A stretch of 64,000 nt of DNA from CAZBXE01 sp964496125 (GTDB taxonomy: Bacteria; Chlamydiota; Chlamydiia; Chlamydiales; CAZBXE01): contig CAZBXE010000007.1 of NCBI GenBank assembly GCA_964496125.1, forward strand, positions 1-64,000, in the 5' to 3' direction. Under the pieces are notes generated by a model. It saw only the letters and a list, made by a program, of their open reading frames with translations. It did not search any database and was not told the DNA's origin. How positions within the stretch are numbered: the stretch's first letter is position 1; each line of letters begins with the position of its first letter. Made by a program: the position numbers and the translations under genes. Positions 42,540 through 51,533 of the stretch are shown here, piece by piece.

Positions 42540-44132
42540 TTAAGTTCCAGAGATTGGAGTGGCTAAGGTGTTCAATACAAATCCGTCTTTTTCGTTGGGG
42601 TGTTGGGCTTTTGCCTTAAGGTGCCCTTCTTTTTCGTCAGAGAGAACCTGGAAGTATTTTCCAATTCTTAGCACTGCAAAGAACCATACGGCAAGAGCTA
42701 AGCCGAGGAAAAAGGCAACATACGGCACGCAGGTGGTAAGGGAGGCAAATGTAAGGAGAAGACCTTGATGGATGACGGAGCCGCTTGACTTACCCATACG
42801 GGAACACACACCCTCGATTGCAGCTTTGCTTTTCATCTGATTTTCTACGCTAAGAGGAACGAACGCCATCTCCTTTGTCGTATCAAACACGGAATACTTC
42901 GCCGCACGACTTAGGACATTCTGCACGGTTCCGAAAAAAACCACAATAGTTAGTGGTTGCATTTCAAGAAGAATATCAGAATAATTTGCAAGCTCGTCTT
43001 TGAGGAAGAAGGAGCCAAAGAAACCGATGCTTGTGAGTAAGAGGATCACAGGTGTGATCATCGCTGCAAAGGTCCAACCTTTCTTTCGGATGGTTTGCCC
43101 TGAGAGGAAGATGGCAGAGAGTGTGGCTATGATTCCGATAAAGGTTGTCACATCGCTCATGTAGGCATTGTACGCTGCAGGAGTTGGATAGAGATCACGC
43201 ACTTCATGTTTCCAGACCACTTCGACAAGGTTAATGATGAGATTGTAGGCTAAAACAATGATCGCAAGGTTTCTTGCGTAAGGGTTATGGAGCAAGTAGA
43301 AGAAGTGCTTTCTCATAGAAAGCTTGCTGGTTTTATCTACTTTTACTTTTTTGTGGCAAAAGAGCATTTTTTGATCGATATGTTTCTGGAGGTAGGCAAA
43401 GAGGGCAAGAGTTAAGAATCCGAAAATGAGGATAAGAACAATTAGGAGAGTAAGGGATTGGCTCCATTCATCTTTACCTGCTGCAAGGAAGGTGGTTTTC
43501 AGCGGGTTTCTGGAGAAGTATCCAGAGATAGTTCCTGCCCAAATTCCAGAAAAGTTCGCTCCTAAGCTAAATAGGGTATAGAATCTTTTTGCCTCATGAA
43601 CTTTTGTGACTTGGTTCACAAATCCCCAGTAGAGAAGGAACATGACAATGGGAGACCAGAGCTCGCTCATCACGTAAAAGAGTGTGAAACTCCAGTGTCG
43701 AAGCATCGCAATCATCCAAATAAACCCTTCGGGAAGTAGCATTTGCAATCTGTCACAAAAGTCATGCGGGTGAATGGTGTCTTGGTGGGGGTAGAGGACA
43801 AAGACAAAAAGGGCAAAATATCCGAGGAACAAGGAGATAATCGTGCAGAAGACGGTTTGCTGGGATACTCGGTTGGATAGCTTTGTATAGATATAGGTCA
43901 TAAGAAGAGCCGAGGGGAACATGACCCAAACCTTGATGAACGGGATAACCTCTGCGCCTGAGTGTTTTGCCGTGACGACGAGGGAGTCTTTTAGGACTCG
44001 GAGCAGATTATAGTTGAATGTAATGAGGAAAGCGATAAGGAACATGGGAACAAAACGCCCCAGTTCATGGTTGGCAATGGGCCAAAGCAAGGCCCGAAGA
44101 GAGTTAATGGTCTTGCGTAACCTGGCAACCAC
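42540..44132 (-). CDS. Tlc-family nucleotide (ATP/ADP) translocase, second copy
   Basis: 530 residues with the same topology and family words: FNYNLLRVLKDSLVVTAKHSGAEVIPF split over a helix, YVMSELWSPIVMFLLYWGFVNQVT, LAYNLIINLVEVVWKHE, YSVFDTTKEMAFVPLS, KSKAAIEGVCSRMGKSSGS. The pair is a tandem duplication that has diverged. Lys-rich cytosolic loops differ between them, so their substrates may differ. This is the first gene of the pair and has its own promoter overlapping the pgk terminator. Confidence 0.93.
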   Translation of the reverse strand: MVARLRKTINSLRALLWPIANHELGRFVPMFLIAFLITFNYNLLRVLKDSLVVTAKHSGAEVIPFIKVWVMFPSALLMTYIYTKLSNRVSQQTVFCTIISLFLGYFALFVFVLYPHQDTIHPHDFCDRLQMLLPEGFIWMIAMLRHWSFTLFYVMSELWSPIVMFLLYWGFVNQVTKVHEAKRFYTLFSLGANFSGIWAGTISGYFSRNPLKTTFLAAGKDEWSQSLTLLIVLILIFGFLTLALFAYLQKHIDQKMLFCHKKVKVDKTSKLSMRKHFFYLLHNPYARNLAIIVLAYNLIINLVEVVWKHEVRDLYPTPAAYNAYMSDVTTFIGIIATLSAIFLSGQTIRKKGWTFAAMITPVILLLTSIGFFGSFFLKDELANYSDILLEMQPLTIVVFFGTVQNVLSRAAKYSVFDTTKEMAFVPLSVENQMKSKAAIEGVCSRMGKSSGSVIHQGLLLTFASLTTCVPYVAFFLGLALAVWFFAVLRIGKYFQVLSDEKEGHLKAKAQHPNEKDGFVLNTLATPISGT

Positions 44133-44243
44133 AAAAAGCCTTATTTTGCATGTTTTTTTGCCCGTTTTGATAAACTTCGCTTGGAGTGTAAACGTTCATC
44201 GCTTTTCTTGCAACGTGTTTAAATTAGTTAAAGTTTAGGCAAG

Positions 44244-44272
44244 ATTATATAAAAAATTGCTTTAAAAAGCAA
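44244..44272 (-). promoter_or_regulatory. promoter of the nucleotide-translocase pair
   Basis: On the minus strand TTGCTT (44267-44272), a 17-base spacer and a perfect TATAAT (44244-44249), about 110 bases before the translocase start. The -35 hexamer lies inside the pgk terminator stem. Confidence 0.6.
44251..44272 (-). terminator. intrinsic terminator of pgk
   Basis: A seven-pair stem TTGCTTT/AAAGCAA with a two-base loop, then six T (44251-44256 on the plus strand as A). It sits eight bases after the pgk stop. Confidence 0.7.
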
Positions 44273-44280
44273 GGATATTT

Positions 44281-45456
44281 TTAAATGCGACTTGAAAGGC
44301 TTTCAATTCCAGGCAAGGTGCCAAACTCCAGGAATTCTAGGCTTGCCCCGCCTCCTGTGGAAACATGGGTCATTTTTCCCTCGAGGCCGCACGCCCTAAG
44401 TGCAGAAATAGAGTCGCCTCCTCCTACAATTGTGATGGCCTTGCTCTCTACAATAGCTTTAGCAATCGCATTTGTCCCCTTATTAAAGGGTGGGCATTCG
44501 AAGACGCCAAGGGGGCCATTCCAGAAAATGGTGCCTGCATTTTGCAGCTTTTTGGTAAAAAGAGCTATGGTTTTGGGGCCAATATCAAGGCCCATATACC
44601 CTTCGGGGATTCCCTCTTCAACCGAGACAATTTTGGTCTCAATCCCAGACTTAATCTCTTTGGCAACCACGAAATCAAGGGGAAGTTCAGCCTTAATTTC
44701 CCGAGCTTTTGTGATAAAGCTCTCTTCACAAAGCGATTTTCCGATCGCGACACCTCTAGCCTTTAGGAATGTAAAGGCCATCCCTCCCCCGATAAGCAGG
44801 CTGTCCACCTTTTTTTGAAGGGCGGCCACTACGCCTAGTTTACTGGAGAGTTTAGCGCCTCCCAAAAGGGCTAAAAAGGGGCGTTTGGGGGCATTTAATA
44901 GGAGGCTGAGGGCATGGATTTCAGTTTCCATCAAGAGGCCTCCCGCAGCCTTCCCTGGGAAGTACTTGGGAAGTTCGGTGATTGAGCTATGAGCTCTATG
45001 GGCACAGCCGAAGGCGTCATCTATGTAGAGATCACCAAGCTCGCTTAAGGCCTTAGCAAACCCTGGGTCTTTTTCCGGGTCAGTTTCAGCTTCGTGGAAT
45101 CTTAGGTTTTCTAGGAGAAGAATTTCCCCAGGTTGTAGGGAGTTTGCCATTTTTTTGGCTTCTGCTCCGATGCAATCGGGGGCAAAAAGCACTTTTCTGC
45201 CCGTGAGCTCAGAGAGTCTTTTGGCTACAGGGGCAAGGCTTTCTTTTTCCTCTTTCTTTCCTGCCGGGCGGCCGAGATGGCTTATCACGATCGGCCGGCC
45301 TCCTTGATTTAGAATGGTTTCAAGGGTGGGCAGACAAGCTCTGATACGTGTGTCATCGGTAATTTGCTGCTCTTGGTCTAAGGGTACGTTGAAATCGACT
45401 CGTACCAGTGCTTTTTTTCCTTGCAACGAGAGGTCATTTAAGGATAATTTTGCCAT
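44281..45456 (-). CDS. pgk: phosphoglycerate kinase
   Basis: Glycolytic transfer of phosphate from 1,3-bisphosphoglycerate to ADP. From ATG 45456 (MAKLSLNDL) the protein is 391 residues; the frame beginning 45516 adds an unlike leader. Conserved: VRVDFNVPLD, SHLGRPAG, LLLENLRFHE, LGGAKLSSKL, GGGMAFTFLKA, FWNGPLGVFE and the nucleotide loop GGGDSISAL, then STGGGASLEFLEFGTLPG. The usual LEGK is LEFG, a local change outside the catalytic loop. It diverges from pdxH with only 28 bases between, so at least one promoter lies inside coding sequence. Confidence 0.96.
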   Translation of the reverse strand: MAKLSLNDLSLQGKKALVRVDFNVPLDQEQQITDDTRIRACLPTLETILNQGGRPIVISHLGRPAGKKEEKESLAPVAKRLSELTGRKVLFAPDCIGAEAKKMANSLQPGEILLLENLRFHEAETDPEKDPGFAKALSELGDLYIDDAFGCAHRAHSSITELPKYFPGKAAGGLLMETEIHALSLLLNAPKRPFLALLGGAKLSSKLGVVAALQKKVDSLLIGGGMAFTFLKARGVAIGKSLCEESFITKAREIKAELPLDFVVAKEIKSGIETKIVSVEEGIPEGYMGLDIGPKTIALFTKKLQNAGTIFWNGPLGVFECPPFNKGTNAIAKAIVESKAITIVGGGDSISALRACGLEGKMTHVSTGGGASLEFLEFGTLPGIESLSSRI

Positions 45457-45484
45457 AAGAAAAATGTAGATATTTTGGGTCATC

Positions 45485-46120
45485 ATGTCAACGGAAGATT
45501 TGAGAAAAGAGTACAATTCCGGAGTTCTTTATGCGCAAGATCTGGAGGAAAACCCTCTTGCTCAGTTTCGTAAGTGGTTTGAAGATCCTCGTCTCAAAGC
45601 CACTCTGGAGCCGAATGCCATGACTCTTAGCACGGCTTCAAAAGAGGGGCGCCCTTCTTCACGTATGGTCTTGTTGAAACATATTACGGCAGAAGGTCTT
45701 CTCTTTTTTACAAACTATGAAAGTCGCAAAGCTTTGCAGATGCAAGAAAATCCTTTTGCTTCTGTAACTTTTTGGTGGCGGGAGCTGGATCGTCAAGTCT
45801 GTATGGAGGGGAGCGTGCAAAAAGCCTCCAAAGATATGTGTCAGACATTTTTTGAGAAGAGGCCCAAAGGATCGCAGCTCTCTGCATGGGCATCGCGACA
45901 AAGCTGTGCTCTGGAAAGCCGCGAGCTTTTGGAAGAAAAGTTTTTGGCTTTAGCAGCAGCTTATGAGGGGAAAAAGGTGCCTTTGCCGCCCCACTGGGGT
46001 GGTTTTTTATTGGTTCCAACGCGGTTTGAATTTTGGCAGGGACGAAAAGATCGCCTCCATGACCGCTTCCTTTATCATCTCGAGCAAGGCAAGTGGCACC
46101 TTACACGCCTCTATCCTTAA
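45485..46120 (+). CDS. pdxH: pyridoxamine 5'-phosphate oxidase
   Basis: FMN enzyme that oxidises pyridoxine/pyridoxamine 5'-phosphate to PLP. 211 residues, standard length. Motifs: the N-terminal helix LRKEYNSGVLYAQDLEENPL, AMTLSTASKEGRPSSRMVLLK, FFTNYESRKALQM, FWWRELDRQVCMEGSV and WGGFLLVPTRFEFWQGRKDRLHDR; all are FMN and substrate contacts. Salvage of vitamin B6 is inferred, as no de novo genes are near. Its stop overlaps the convergent exonuclease gene by four bases. Confidence 0.95.
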   Translation: MSTEDLRKEYNSGVLYAQDLEENPLAQFRKWFEDPRLKATLEPNAMTLSTASKEGRPSSRMVLLKHITAEGLLFFTNYESRKALQMQENPFASVTFWWRELDRQVCMEGSVQKASKDMCQTFFEKRPKGSQLSAWASRQSCALESRELLEEKFLALAAAYEGKKVPLPPHWGGFLLVPTRFEFWQGRKDRLHDRFLYHLEQGKWHLTRLYP

Positions 46121-46860
46121 CTGAGGGAGGAGAAGGGATTTGTCGCTTCGGCGAAGTTGTTGCCTTGCTTGCGCCGTTTCAGTTCTGTTCTGATGGAGAA
46201 GAGCAGGTCCTGATCAAAGTCCATCTTCGCGGCCCATTGAAGATAGGCAAGAGGGATCTCTTTGAAAAGACGCCCCTTATGCTTGCCAAGAGGGATGTGC
46301 TTCATCAGAATAGGGTGTGAGAGCCTTTCAAAGATATCTTTTGTGCTTTTAAACTGCTTAGCGAGGTAGCGAAACACATCGATGTTGACAATCACATCAT
46401 TCAAAGCTCTGTGCGCGCCCTCATAGTCGATGTTAAAGTGCTCGCGCAGCTTCTCTAGGCTGTTGCCTGAGCTTTCACCATAGGACCGTGCCATGCGAAG
46501 CGTGTCAATAGTTCGGTTTTCTTGGATTTTGCAAGGGATCTTATGCCTTTGTGCCTCTTCTTGAATCAAAGAAATGTCAAAGAGAATCCCGTGGCCTACA
46601 ATGATTCTATTGCCGATAAAGGATAGGAGTTTGGGCAGGAATTCTTTAATTGAGGGTTTTCCCTGCACCATATTTGGTGTAATATTGTGGATTTTAATCG
46701 ACTCTTCCGGGATTGGGCAACCTGGGTTGATGAGAGATTCCATTGTCTCAAAGTTTTCTTTGTGATCGAAATAGACGGCTGCAATTTCAATGATGCGGTC
46801 ATTTTTAGGATCTAGGCCTGTTGATTCGCAGTCGATACAGATAAATTCATCTTTTTTCAT
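46117..46860 (-). CDS. dnaQ: DnaQ-like 3'-5' exonuclease with DUF3820 tail
   Basis: 247 residues. The DEDD exonuclease domain has FICIDCESTGLDP (ExoI, although the usual DxE reads DCE), GHGILFDISLI (ExoII) and AHRALNDV (ExoIII, DEDDh His). A C-terminal domain of about 65 residues (LGKHKGRLFKEIPLAYLQW) matches DUF3820, a module often found behind DnaQ domains. A proofreading or repair exonuclease is inferred. Order dnaQ, (engB), tsaE, CT538-type protein matches Chlamydia except for engB. Confidence 0.88.
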   Translation of the reverse strand: MKKDEFICIDCESTGLDPKNDRIIEIAAVYFDHKENFETMESLINPGCPIPEESIKIHNITPNMVQGKPSIKEFLPKLLSFIGNRIIVGHGILFDISLIQEEAQRHKIPCKIQENRTIDTLRMARSYGESSGNSLEKLREHFNIDYEGAHRALNDVIVNIDVFRYLAKQFKSTKDIFERLSHPILMKHIPLGKHKGRLFKEIPLAYLQWAAKMDFDQDLLFSIRTELKRRKQGNNFAEATNPFSSLS

Positions 46861-47459
46861 GGGGGTAGCCTTTCTAAAATTTGACGGATCAGTTCTTCGC
46901 GTCCCCGGTTTTTGGGTGCTGAAAAAAGCACGCAGGGAGACTCTTCACAGCCAAGCTGTTCAAGAATTTGTTTTTTTCTTTTGATTTTTTCTGACTGGTT
47001 TACTTTATCTGTTTTCGTAAGGACGATGATGCAATCTTTGCCATAGTGGTCTGCCCAGTCTAAAAACTGGAAGTCTTCTTCATTTGGTTCTCGTCTGATG
47101 TCAAAAAGAAATAAAATGAGTCCAAGTGTTTCCCGTTTTTCCAGATAGCTTTGGATCATGGGCCCCCATTCTTTCCGTACGCTTGCAGGCACTTTTGCAA
47201 ACCCATAGCCAGGCAGGTCAACGAACGCAAGTGTGCCCTCCACGGTAAAGAAGTTGATCAGCTGCGTTTTGCCTGGAGTGGCAGAGGTTCTAGCTGCTTT
47301 GCTTTGGAAGAGAGAGTTGAGAAGGCTGGACTTCCCTACATTGGATCTTCCGACGACCGCTACTTCAGGAAGGAGCTGCCCCCCCATATTCACAAGCTTG
47401 GGGTAGTGCTGTACATCAGTTGCCGACGTAATGAAGAGGAGTTTTCCAAAGTTTCTCAT
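46857..47459 (-). CDS. engB: ribosome-biogenesis GTPase EngB/YsxC
   Basis: From ATG 47459 (MRNFGKLLF) the protein is 200 residues, the family length; the frame beginning at 47591 only adds sequence overlapping tsaE. G1 GRSNVGKSSLLN, G2 around ATPGKTQ, G3 DLPGYGFA, G4 LTKTDK and G5 FSAPK are present, in the EngB order. It acts in assembly of the large ribosomal subunit. Its stop overlaps the start of dnaQ by four bases. Confidence 0.94.
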   Translation of the reverse strand: MRNFGKLLFITSATDVQHYPKLVNMGGQLLPEVAVVGRSNVGKSSLLNSLFQSKAARTSATPGKTQLINFFTVEGTLAFVDLPGYGFAKVPASVRKEWGPMIQSYLEKRETLGLILFLFDIRREPNEEDFQFLDWADHYGKDCIIVLTKTDKVNQSEKIKRKKQILEQLGCEESPCVLFSAPKNRGREELIRQILERLPP

Positions 47460-47464
47460 GTTTT

Positions 47465-47893
47465 TTAAAAAGTTGTAATACGGATTTCTCTTGTTCCTTG
47501 CCCTTTGTCGCTGATGTGGATGCTTGTTACCTTCTGGGGAAGAAGGGCCGCAATCCGACTGGGCCACTCTACAAGACAGACGCCCCCGCACTGAAAAAAG
47601 TCTTCGAACCCCATCTGCAAAAACTGGCTTCCATTTTCTAGTCGATAAAGGTCAAAGTGGTAGACTACCCTCTTGCCCTGGTAGATGTTGAGGTAGACAA
47701 AGGTAGGGCTGCTGACTTCCTCTTCAGAGACGCCTGCATACCCAGCTGCAATTCCCTTAATGAGTGTGGTTTTGCCTGCACCGAGGTCTCCTTCCAGGCA
47801 GACGATGGTATTCCCTTCTAATGCCGCTCCAATCGACTTGCCGATCTCAATCGTCTCCTCAGGAGATCGGCTTATTCTTAGTTGCCCAGCCAC
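47465..47893 (-). CDS. tsaE: tRNA threonylcarbamoyladenosine synthesis ATPase TsaE
   Basis: 142 residues. Walker A CLEGDLGAGKTTLIKGI at about residue 33, SSPTFVYLNIYQG, the catalytic His/Asp in YHFDLYRLE, and LVEWPSRI. It works with TsaB and TsaD to make t6A37 in ANN-decoding tRNAs; those partners are not in the window. It overlaps the CT538-type gene by 16 bases. Confidence 0.93.
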   Translation of the reverse strand: MAGQLRISRSPEETIEIGKSIGAALEGNTIVCLEGDLGAGKTTLIKGIAAGYAGVSEEEVSSPTFVYLNIYQGKRVVYHFDLYRLENGSQFLQMGFEDFFQCGGVCLVEWPSRIAALLPQKVTSIHISDKGQGTREIRITTF

Positions 47894-48603
47894 CGCGAAA
47901 CGTGAGGCTGAAGTGTTTCGATTTCGGCGATCGCTTCCACAAAGCCTGCTATTTTCGTCTCTTCGAGCTGCTCTTGGATGAAATTGAGGAAGCTTTCTTC
48001 GATTTTGAAGCGATTCTGAGCTTGCACTTCGCTAAGAGGGATCGGTTTTAGGTAGTTTTTCCTGAAATCTTTGATCACTGCGTCTTTTGTGTTGAAGAGA
48101 CGCCCGGAGAGAGCGGAGCTGAAGACAACCTTCGTCATAGCTTTTTCTGGCTTGTTCTTACCAATGTAATTGTGGATCACTTCTGGGTCTTCTGAAACAA
48201 AAAATCTCTTTGCAGGAAGCCCCCCGACGCGCTCTGTATTTTCCGGACATTTTGCAACCCAGTCATAAATAGCATCTTGCGGGTTGGGATGAGTGTTATC
48301 CCCAAAGACAACGCCTGTAAAGGGGCAGATATAGATCCGTTTTGTCTCTTCGTTGATCCCCTCATCTTCAGAGCCAATTTTAATCTCTGTCTCTTTCCAA
48401 AGAGCCCCCTCCTTCTCGAGGGCAGCAACCGCTTGCTCTGCATTTTTAAAAATAATTTTACTTGGTGGGTAGATAACAGGTTGTACGTTAAAAGCCTTTT
48501 CGATAAAACCAAGATAGGTGCTGATGATATCAGCCTGTGGGTTTTCGCTGAGAAAATGCTCTAGTGCCTGTTTCTGGTCTTCTACGATTGCAAGTTTAGC
48601 CAA
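47878..48603 (-). CDS. conserved chlamydial protein, CT538-type
   Basis: 241 residues, no membrane segment. It has a short motif region with two cysteines, ICPFTGVVFGDNTHPNPQDAIYDWVAKC, which may form a metal or zinc-ribbon-like site, and helical ends. From memory this is the chlamydia-wide protein encoded beside tsaE and dnaQ (CT538 in C. trachomatis, DUF2709); the synteny here supports it. No function is known to me. First gene of a four-gene overlapping run (this, tsaE, engB, dnaQ). Confidence 0.75.
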   Translation of the reverse strand: MAKLAIVEDQKQALEHFLSENPQADIISTYLGFIEKAFNVQPVIYPPSKIIFKNAEQAVAALEKEGALWKETEIKIGSEDEGINEETKRIYICPFTGVVFGDNTHPNPQDAIYDWVAKCPENTERVGGLPAKRFFVSEDPEVIHNYIGKNKPEKAMTKVVFSSALSGRLFNTKDAVIKDFRKNYLKPIPLSEVQAQNRFKIEESFLNFIQEQLEETKIAGFVEAIAEIETLQPHVSRWLGN

Positions 48604-48676
48604 AGTGGCCTCATATTTAAAGGGTTTGCTTTACAGATAATAGAATATCCTCAGCATAAAAAGCAAGAAAATTCTT

Positions 48677-49756
48677 ATGATGCAAATGAGAGAAATCCCT
48701 GTAGATGGGTATGAAAAAGTTTTAGAAGTCATTGATAAAGAAGCAGGTCTGCATAGCTTTCTTGTGATTCATGATTCTACCTTGGGCCCAGCTTTAGGGG
48801 GGGTAAGGATTTATCCGTATAAATCCCCTGAGCTTGCCCTTACGGATGTGCTTCGCTTGGCTAAGGGGATGACCTATAAGTCCGCTCTTGCGAGGGTGGG
48901 GCTAGGGGGAGGCAAGAGCGTCATCATTGCGGATCCTCATAAAGATAAAACACCTCAGCTTCTTCTTGCTTTTGCAAGTGCCTTGAATGCACTAGGGGGG
49001 CGCTATATCGCCGCAGAAGATGTTGGGAGTTCGACAGAAGATCTAGCGACGATAAAGCGAGGGTCTCGCTATGTAGCAGCCCTTGCTACCGAGACAAGTA
49101 GCGGCGACCCAAGTCCTTATACGGCTTGGGGGGTTTATCAAGGAATTCGAGCGGTCTTTATGACTCTTTACGGTAGTCCCGAAGTTCAGGGGAGGGTTGT
49201 GGGGATACAGGGGGTTGGAGCGGTTGGTTCTAAGGTGGCAAGTCTTCTTTTTTGGAACGGGGCCTCTTTGATCTTAAGAGACGTCGATACGGAAAGAGTG
49301 CGTCACCAAAGTCGCCTTTTTGGAACAAGGGTTGTCGGAAAGGGGGAAATTTATAAAATGGATATGGATATTTTTTGCCCTTGCGCTCTAGGAGGAACTC
49401 TAAATGACGAGACCATTGCCCTTTTGCAATGTAAAGCTGTGGCAGGTTCTGCCAACAACCAGCTTTTGACTCAGGAGAACGCTGATATGCTGCGAGACAG
49501 GGGGATTCTTTACGCTCCTGATTTTGTTATCAATGCGGGGGGTATTATCAACGCAGCTCAAGAGTTTTCGCCGGAAGGATACGATCCAAAGCTTGCGCGC
49601 GATAAAGTGAATGTCATCTACGATACCCTTCAGGAGATCTTTCATAAGGCAAAGGCAGAGAAGAAGTCGACAGACCAAGTAGCCATTGAGCTTGCCCTTT
49701 ATAATTTGACCCACAAAATAGGGAAAAGGGAAGGGGGATTGACCTTTTCCCCCTAG
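48677..49756 (+). CDS. ldh: leucine dehydrogenase (Glu/Leu/Phe/Val family)
   Basis: 359 residues. GPALGGVRIYPY, the catalytic Lys in LAKGMTYKSALARVGLGGGK (Lys near 67 and 79), and the NAD domain with GVQGVGAVGSKVASLL type GxGxxG. It reversibly deaminates branched-chain amino acids to keto-acids with NAD. Family members of Leu type lack the longer Glu-dehydrogenase domain, as here. ATG 48677 is followed by another in-frame ATG at 48680; either could start. A similar gene occurs in Chlamydia. It stands just upstream of argS. Confidence 0.87.
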   Translation: MMQMREIPVDGYEKVLEVIDKEAGLHSFLVIHDSTLGPALGGVRIYPYKSPELALTDVLRLAKGMTYKSALARVGLGGGKSVIIADPHKDKTPQLLLAFASALNALGGRYIAAEDVGSSTEDLATIKRGSRYVAALATETSSGDPSPYTAWGVYQGIRAVFMTLYGSPEVQGRVVGIQGVGAVGSKVASLLFWNGASLILRDVDTERVRHQSRLFGTRVVGKGEIYKMDMDIFCPCALGGTLNDETIALLQCKAVAGSANNQLLTQENADMLRDRGILYAPDFVINAGGIINAAQEFSPEGYDPKLARDKVNVIYDTLQEIFHKAKAEKKSTDQVAIELALYNLTHKIGKREGGLTFSP

Positions 49757-49777
49757 TTCAGTATCCTATTAATCCTT

Positions 49778-51529
49778 ATGGACACCCTGCTTTCTCTTCT
49801 TGAAACCAAGTTTACAGATGCCGCCTTCAGGGCGTATCCCCAGTTTGCAGCAGAAGTGCAGGCAACACCTGTTGATGTAAAGCCAGCTACTCAATCTTCT
49901 TTTGGTGATTACCAGTGTAACATGGCAATGAAGCTGACCAAGGTGGTGGGGGAAAAACCGCGAGACATTGCCGCAAAAATTATTTTCCATCTTGAAGACA
50001 CGGACAAACTTCTTAGAACCGAAGTGGCAGGTCCCGGTTTTATCAATATTCGGTTTCACCCCGCCTTTCTGGAAGAGAACTTAAATCAGATGGTGCATGA
50101 CAAAAATCTTGGCGTTGTAGCACCAGGCAAGAAGAAGAGAATTATTGTGGAATTCTCTTCGCCAAATATTGCCAAAGAGCTCCATGTAGGCCATCTTCGT
50201 TCTACCATCATTGGAGATTGCCTGGCCAGGCTTTTTGAGTTTCTTGGCCATGATGTGATTCGCCTCAATCATATTGGGGATTTTGGCACGCAGTTTGGGA
50301 TGCTTATTGCCTACATGAAAGCACACAAGCAAGAGGTCTTAAGTGGCAAAGAAAAGACCGATTTGTCTCAGCTTCTTGAGTGGTATAAAGCAGCAAACCT
50401 TGCGTATAAAGATGATCCTTTGTTTAAGGAGATAGCGCGAAAAGAGGTTGTCAAACTCCAGTCGGGAGAGAGCGAATCAGTGGCTGCCTGGCATTTGATT
50501 TGTGATATCTCAAGGGTCGCCTTCCAAGAGATTTACGCGCGCCTTGATGTACGTCTTACGGAAAGAGGGGAATCCTTTTATAGTCCTTTTTTGGCAGGAA
50601 CTGTTCAAGAGCTTGAGCAAAAAGGTCTTGTGACCTTGTCGGAAGGAGCCAAGTGTGTTTATCTCGATGGGTTTGTAAGCCGTGAGGGAGAGCCTCTTCC
50701 TTTTATCATCCAAAAGTCAGATGGTGGCTTCAACTACGCGACGACAGACCTTGCTGCTTTGAAGTATCGTATCAATCAAGACAGGGCAGAACGCATTATT
50801 GTCATTACAGATGCAGGACAAAGTCTTCACTTCCAGATGCTTCGTAAGACAGCGGAAGTAGCAGGTTGGCTTGATCCGACCAAAGTGATTTTTGAACATG
50901 TCACCTTTGGGATGGTTTTGGATCCAGATGGGAAAAAATTCCGTACACGATCGAGTGAGACAGAGAGGCTCGTTGACCTACTCGATGAGGCTATAAACCG
51001 AACGAGAAAGGTTTTAGAAGAGAGACAAGTGGAGATGACGGAAGAGGAAAAAGAAAACGTTTCGAAAGTGCTTGGCATCGGAGCGATTAAATATGCCGAT
51101 CTCTCTTGCAACCGGATCGGAGACTATATCTTCAGCTACGATAGGATGCTCCAATTTGAAGGGAATACAGCAGCTTTTCTTCTCTATAGCTATGTGCGTA
51201 TGCTTGGTATTAAACGGAAGTCTTCGATCCGCATCGAAGAGGTTGCAGCAGATACAAACATTCGATTAGAACACCCCTCTGAGATAGCTTTGGGTCTTCA
51301 CTTGTTGCAGTTTAAAGAAGCGCTCTTTTTCACAGCACAAGATTTGCTTCCCAATCGTTTGACCGATTATCTCTTCACACTCTCTCAGAAGTTCAATGGA
51401 TTCTTTAGGGATTGCAAGGTTCATGGGGATCCAAAAGAGAAAGAGAGACTTCTTCTTGTAGAAGCTGCCGGGCGGGTCTTAAAGCAAGGGCTTTATATTT
51501 TGGGTCTGCAAACTGTGGAAAGGATGTAA
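49778..51529 (+). CDS. argS: arginyl-tRNA synthetase
   Basis: 583 residues. The N-terminal Add-1 domain (FGDYQCNMAMKLTK), the HIGH motif FSSPNIAKELHVGHLRST split by a turn, MVLDPDGKKFRTRSSE in place of KMSKS, and a helical anticodon domain (GNTAAFLLYSYVRMLGIKRK) are seen. It charges tRNA-Arg and needs the tRNA for activation. argS and murA are neighbours in Chlamydia; here a radical-SAM gene lies between. Confidence 0.96.
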   Translation: MDTLLSLLETKFTDAAFRAYPQFAAEVQATPVDVKPATQSSFGDYQCNMAMKLTKVVGEKPRDIAAKIIFHLEDTDKLLRTEVAGPGFINIRFHPAFLEENLNQMVHDKNLGVVAPGKKKRIIVEFSSPNIAKELHVGHLRSTIIGDCLARLFEFLGHDVIRLNHIGDFGTQFGMLIAYMKAHKQEVLSGKEKTDLSQLLEWYKAANLAYKDDPLFKEIARKEVVKLQSGESESVAAWHLICDISRVAFQEIYARLDVRLTERGESFYSPFLAGTVQELEQKGLVTLSEGAKCVYLDGFVSREGEPLPFIIQKSDGGFNYATTDLAALKYRINQDRAERIIVITDAGQSLHFQMLRKTAEVAGWLDPTKVIFEHVTFGMVLDPDGKKFRTRSSETERLVDLLDEAINRTRKVLEERQVEMTEEEKENVSKVLGIGAIKYADLSCNRIGDYIFSYDRMLQFEGNTAAFLLYSYVRMLGIKRKSSIRIEEVAADTNIRLEHPSEIALGLHLLQFKEALFFTAQDLLPNRLTDYLFTLSQKFNGFFRDCKVHGDPKEKERLLLVEAAGRVLKQGLYILGLQTVERM

Positions 51530-51533
51530 GAAG

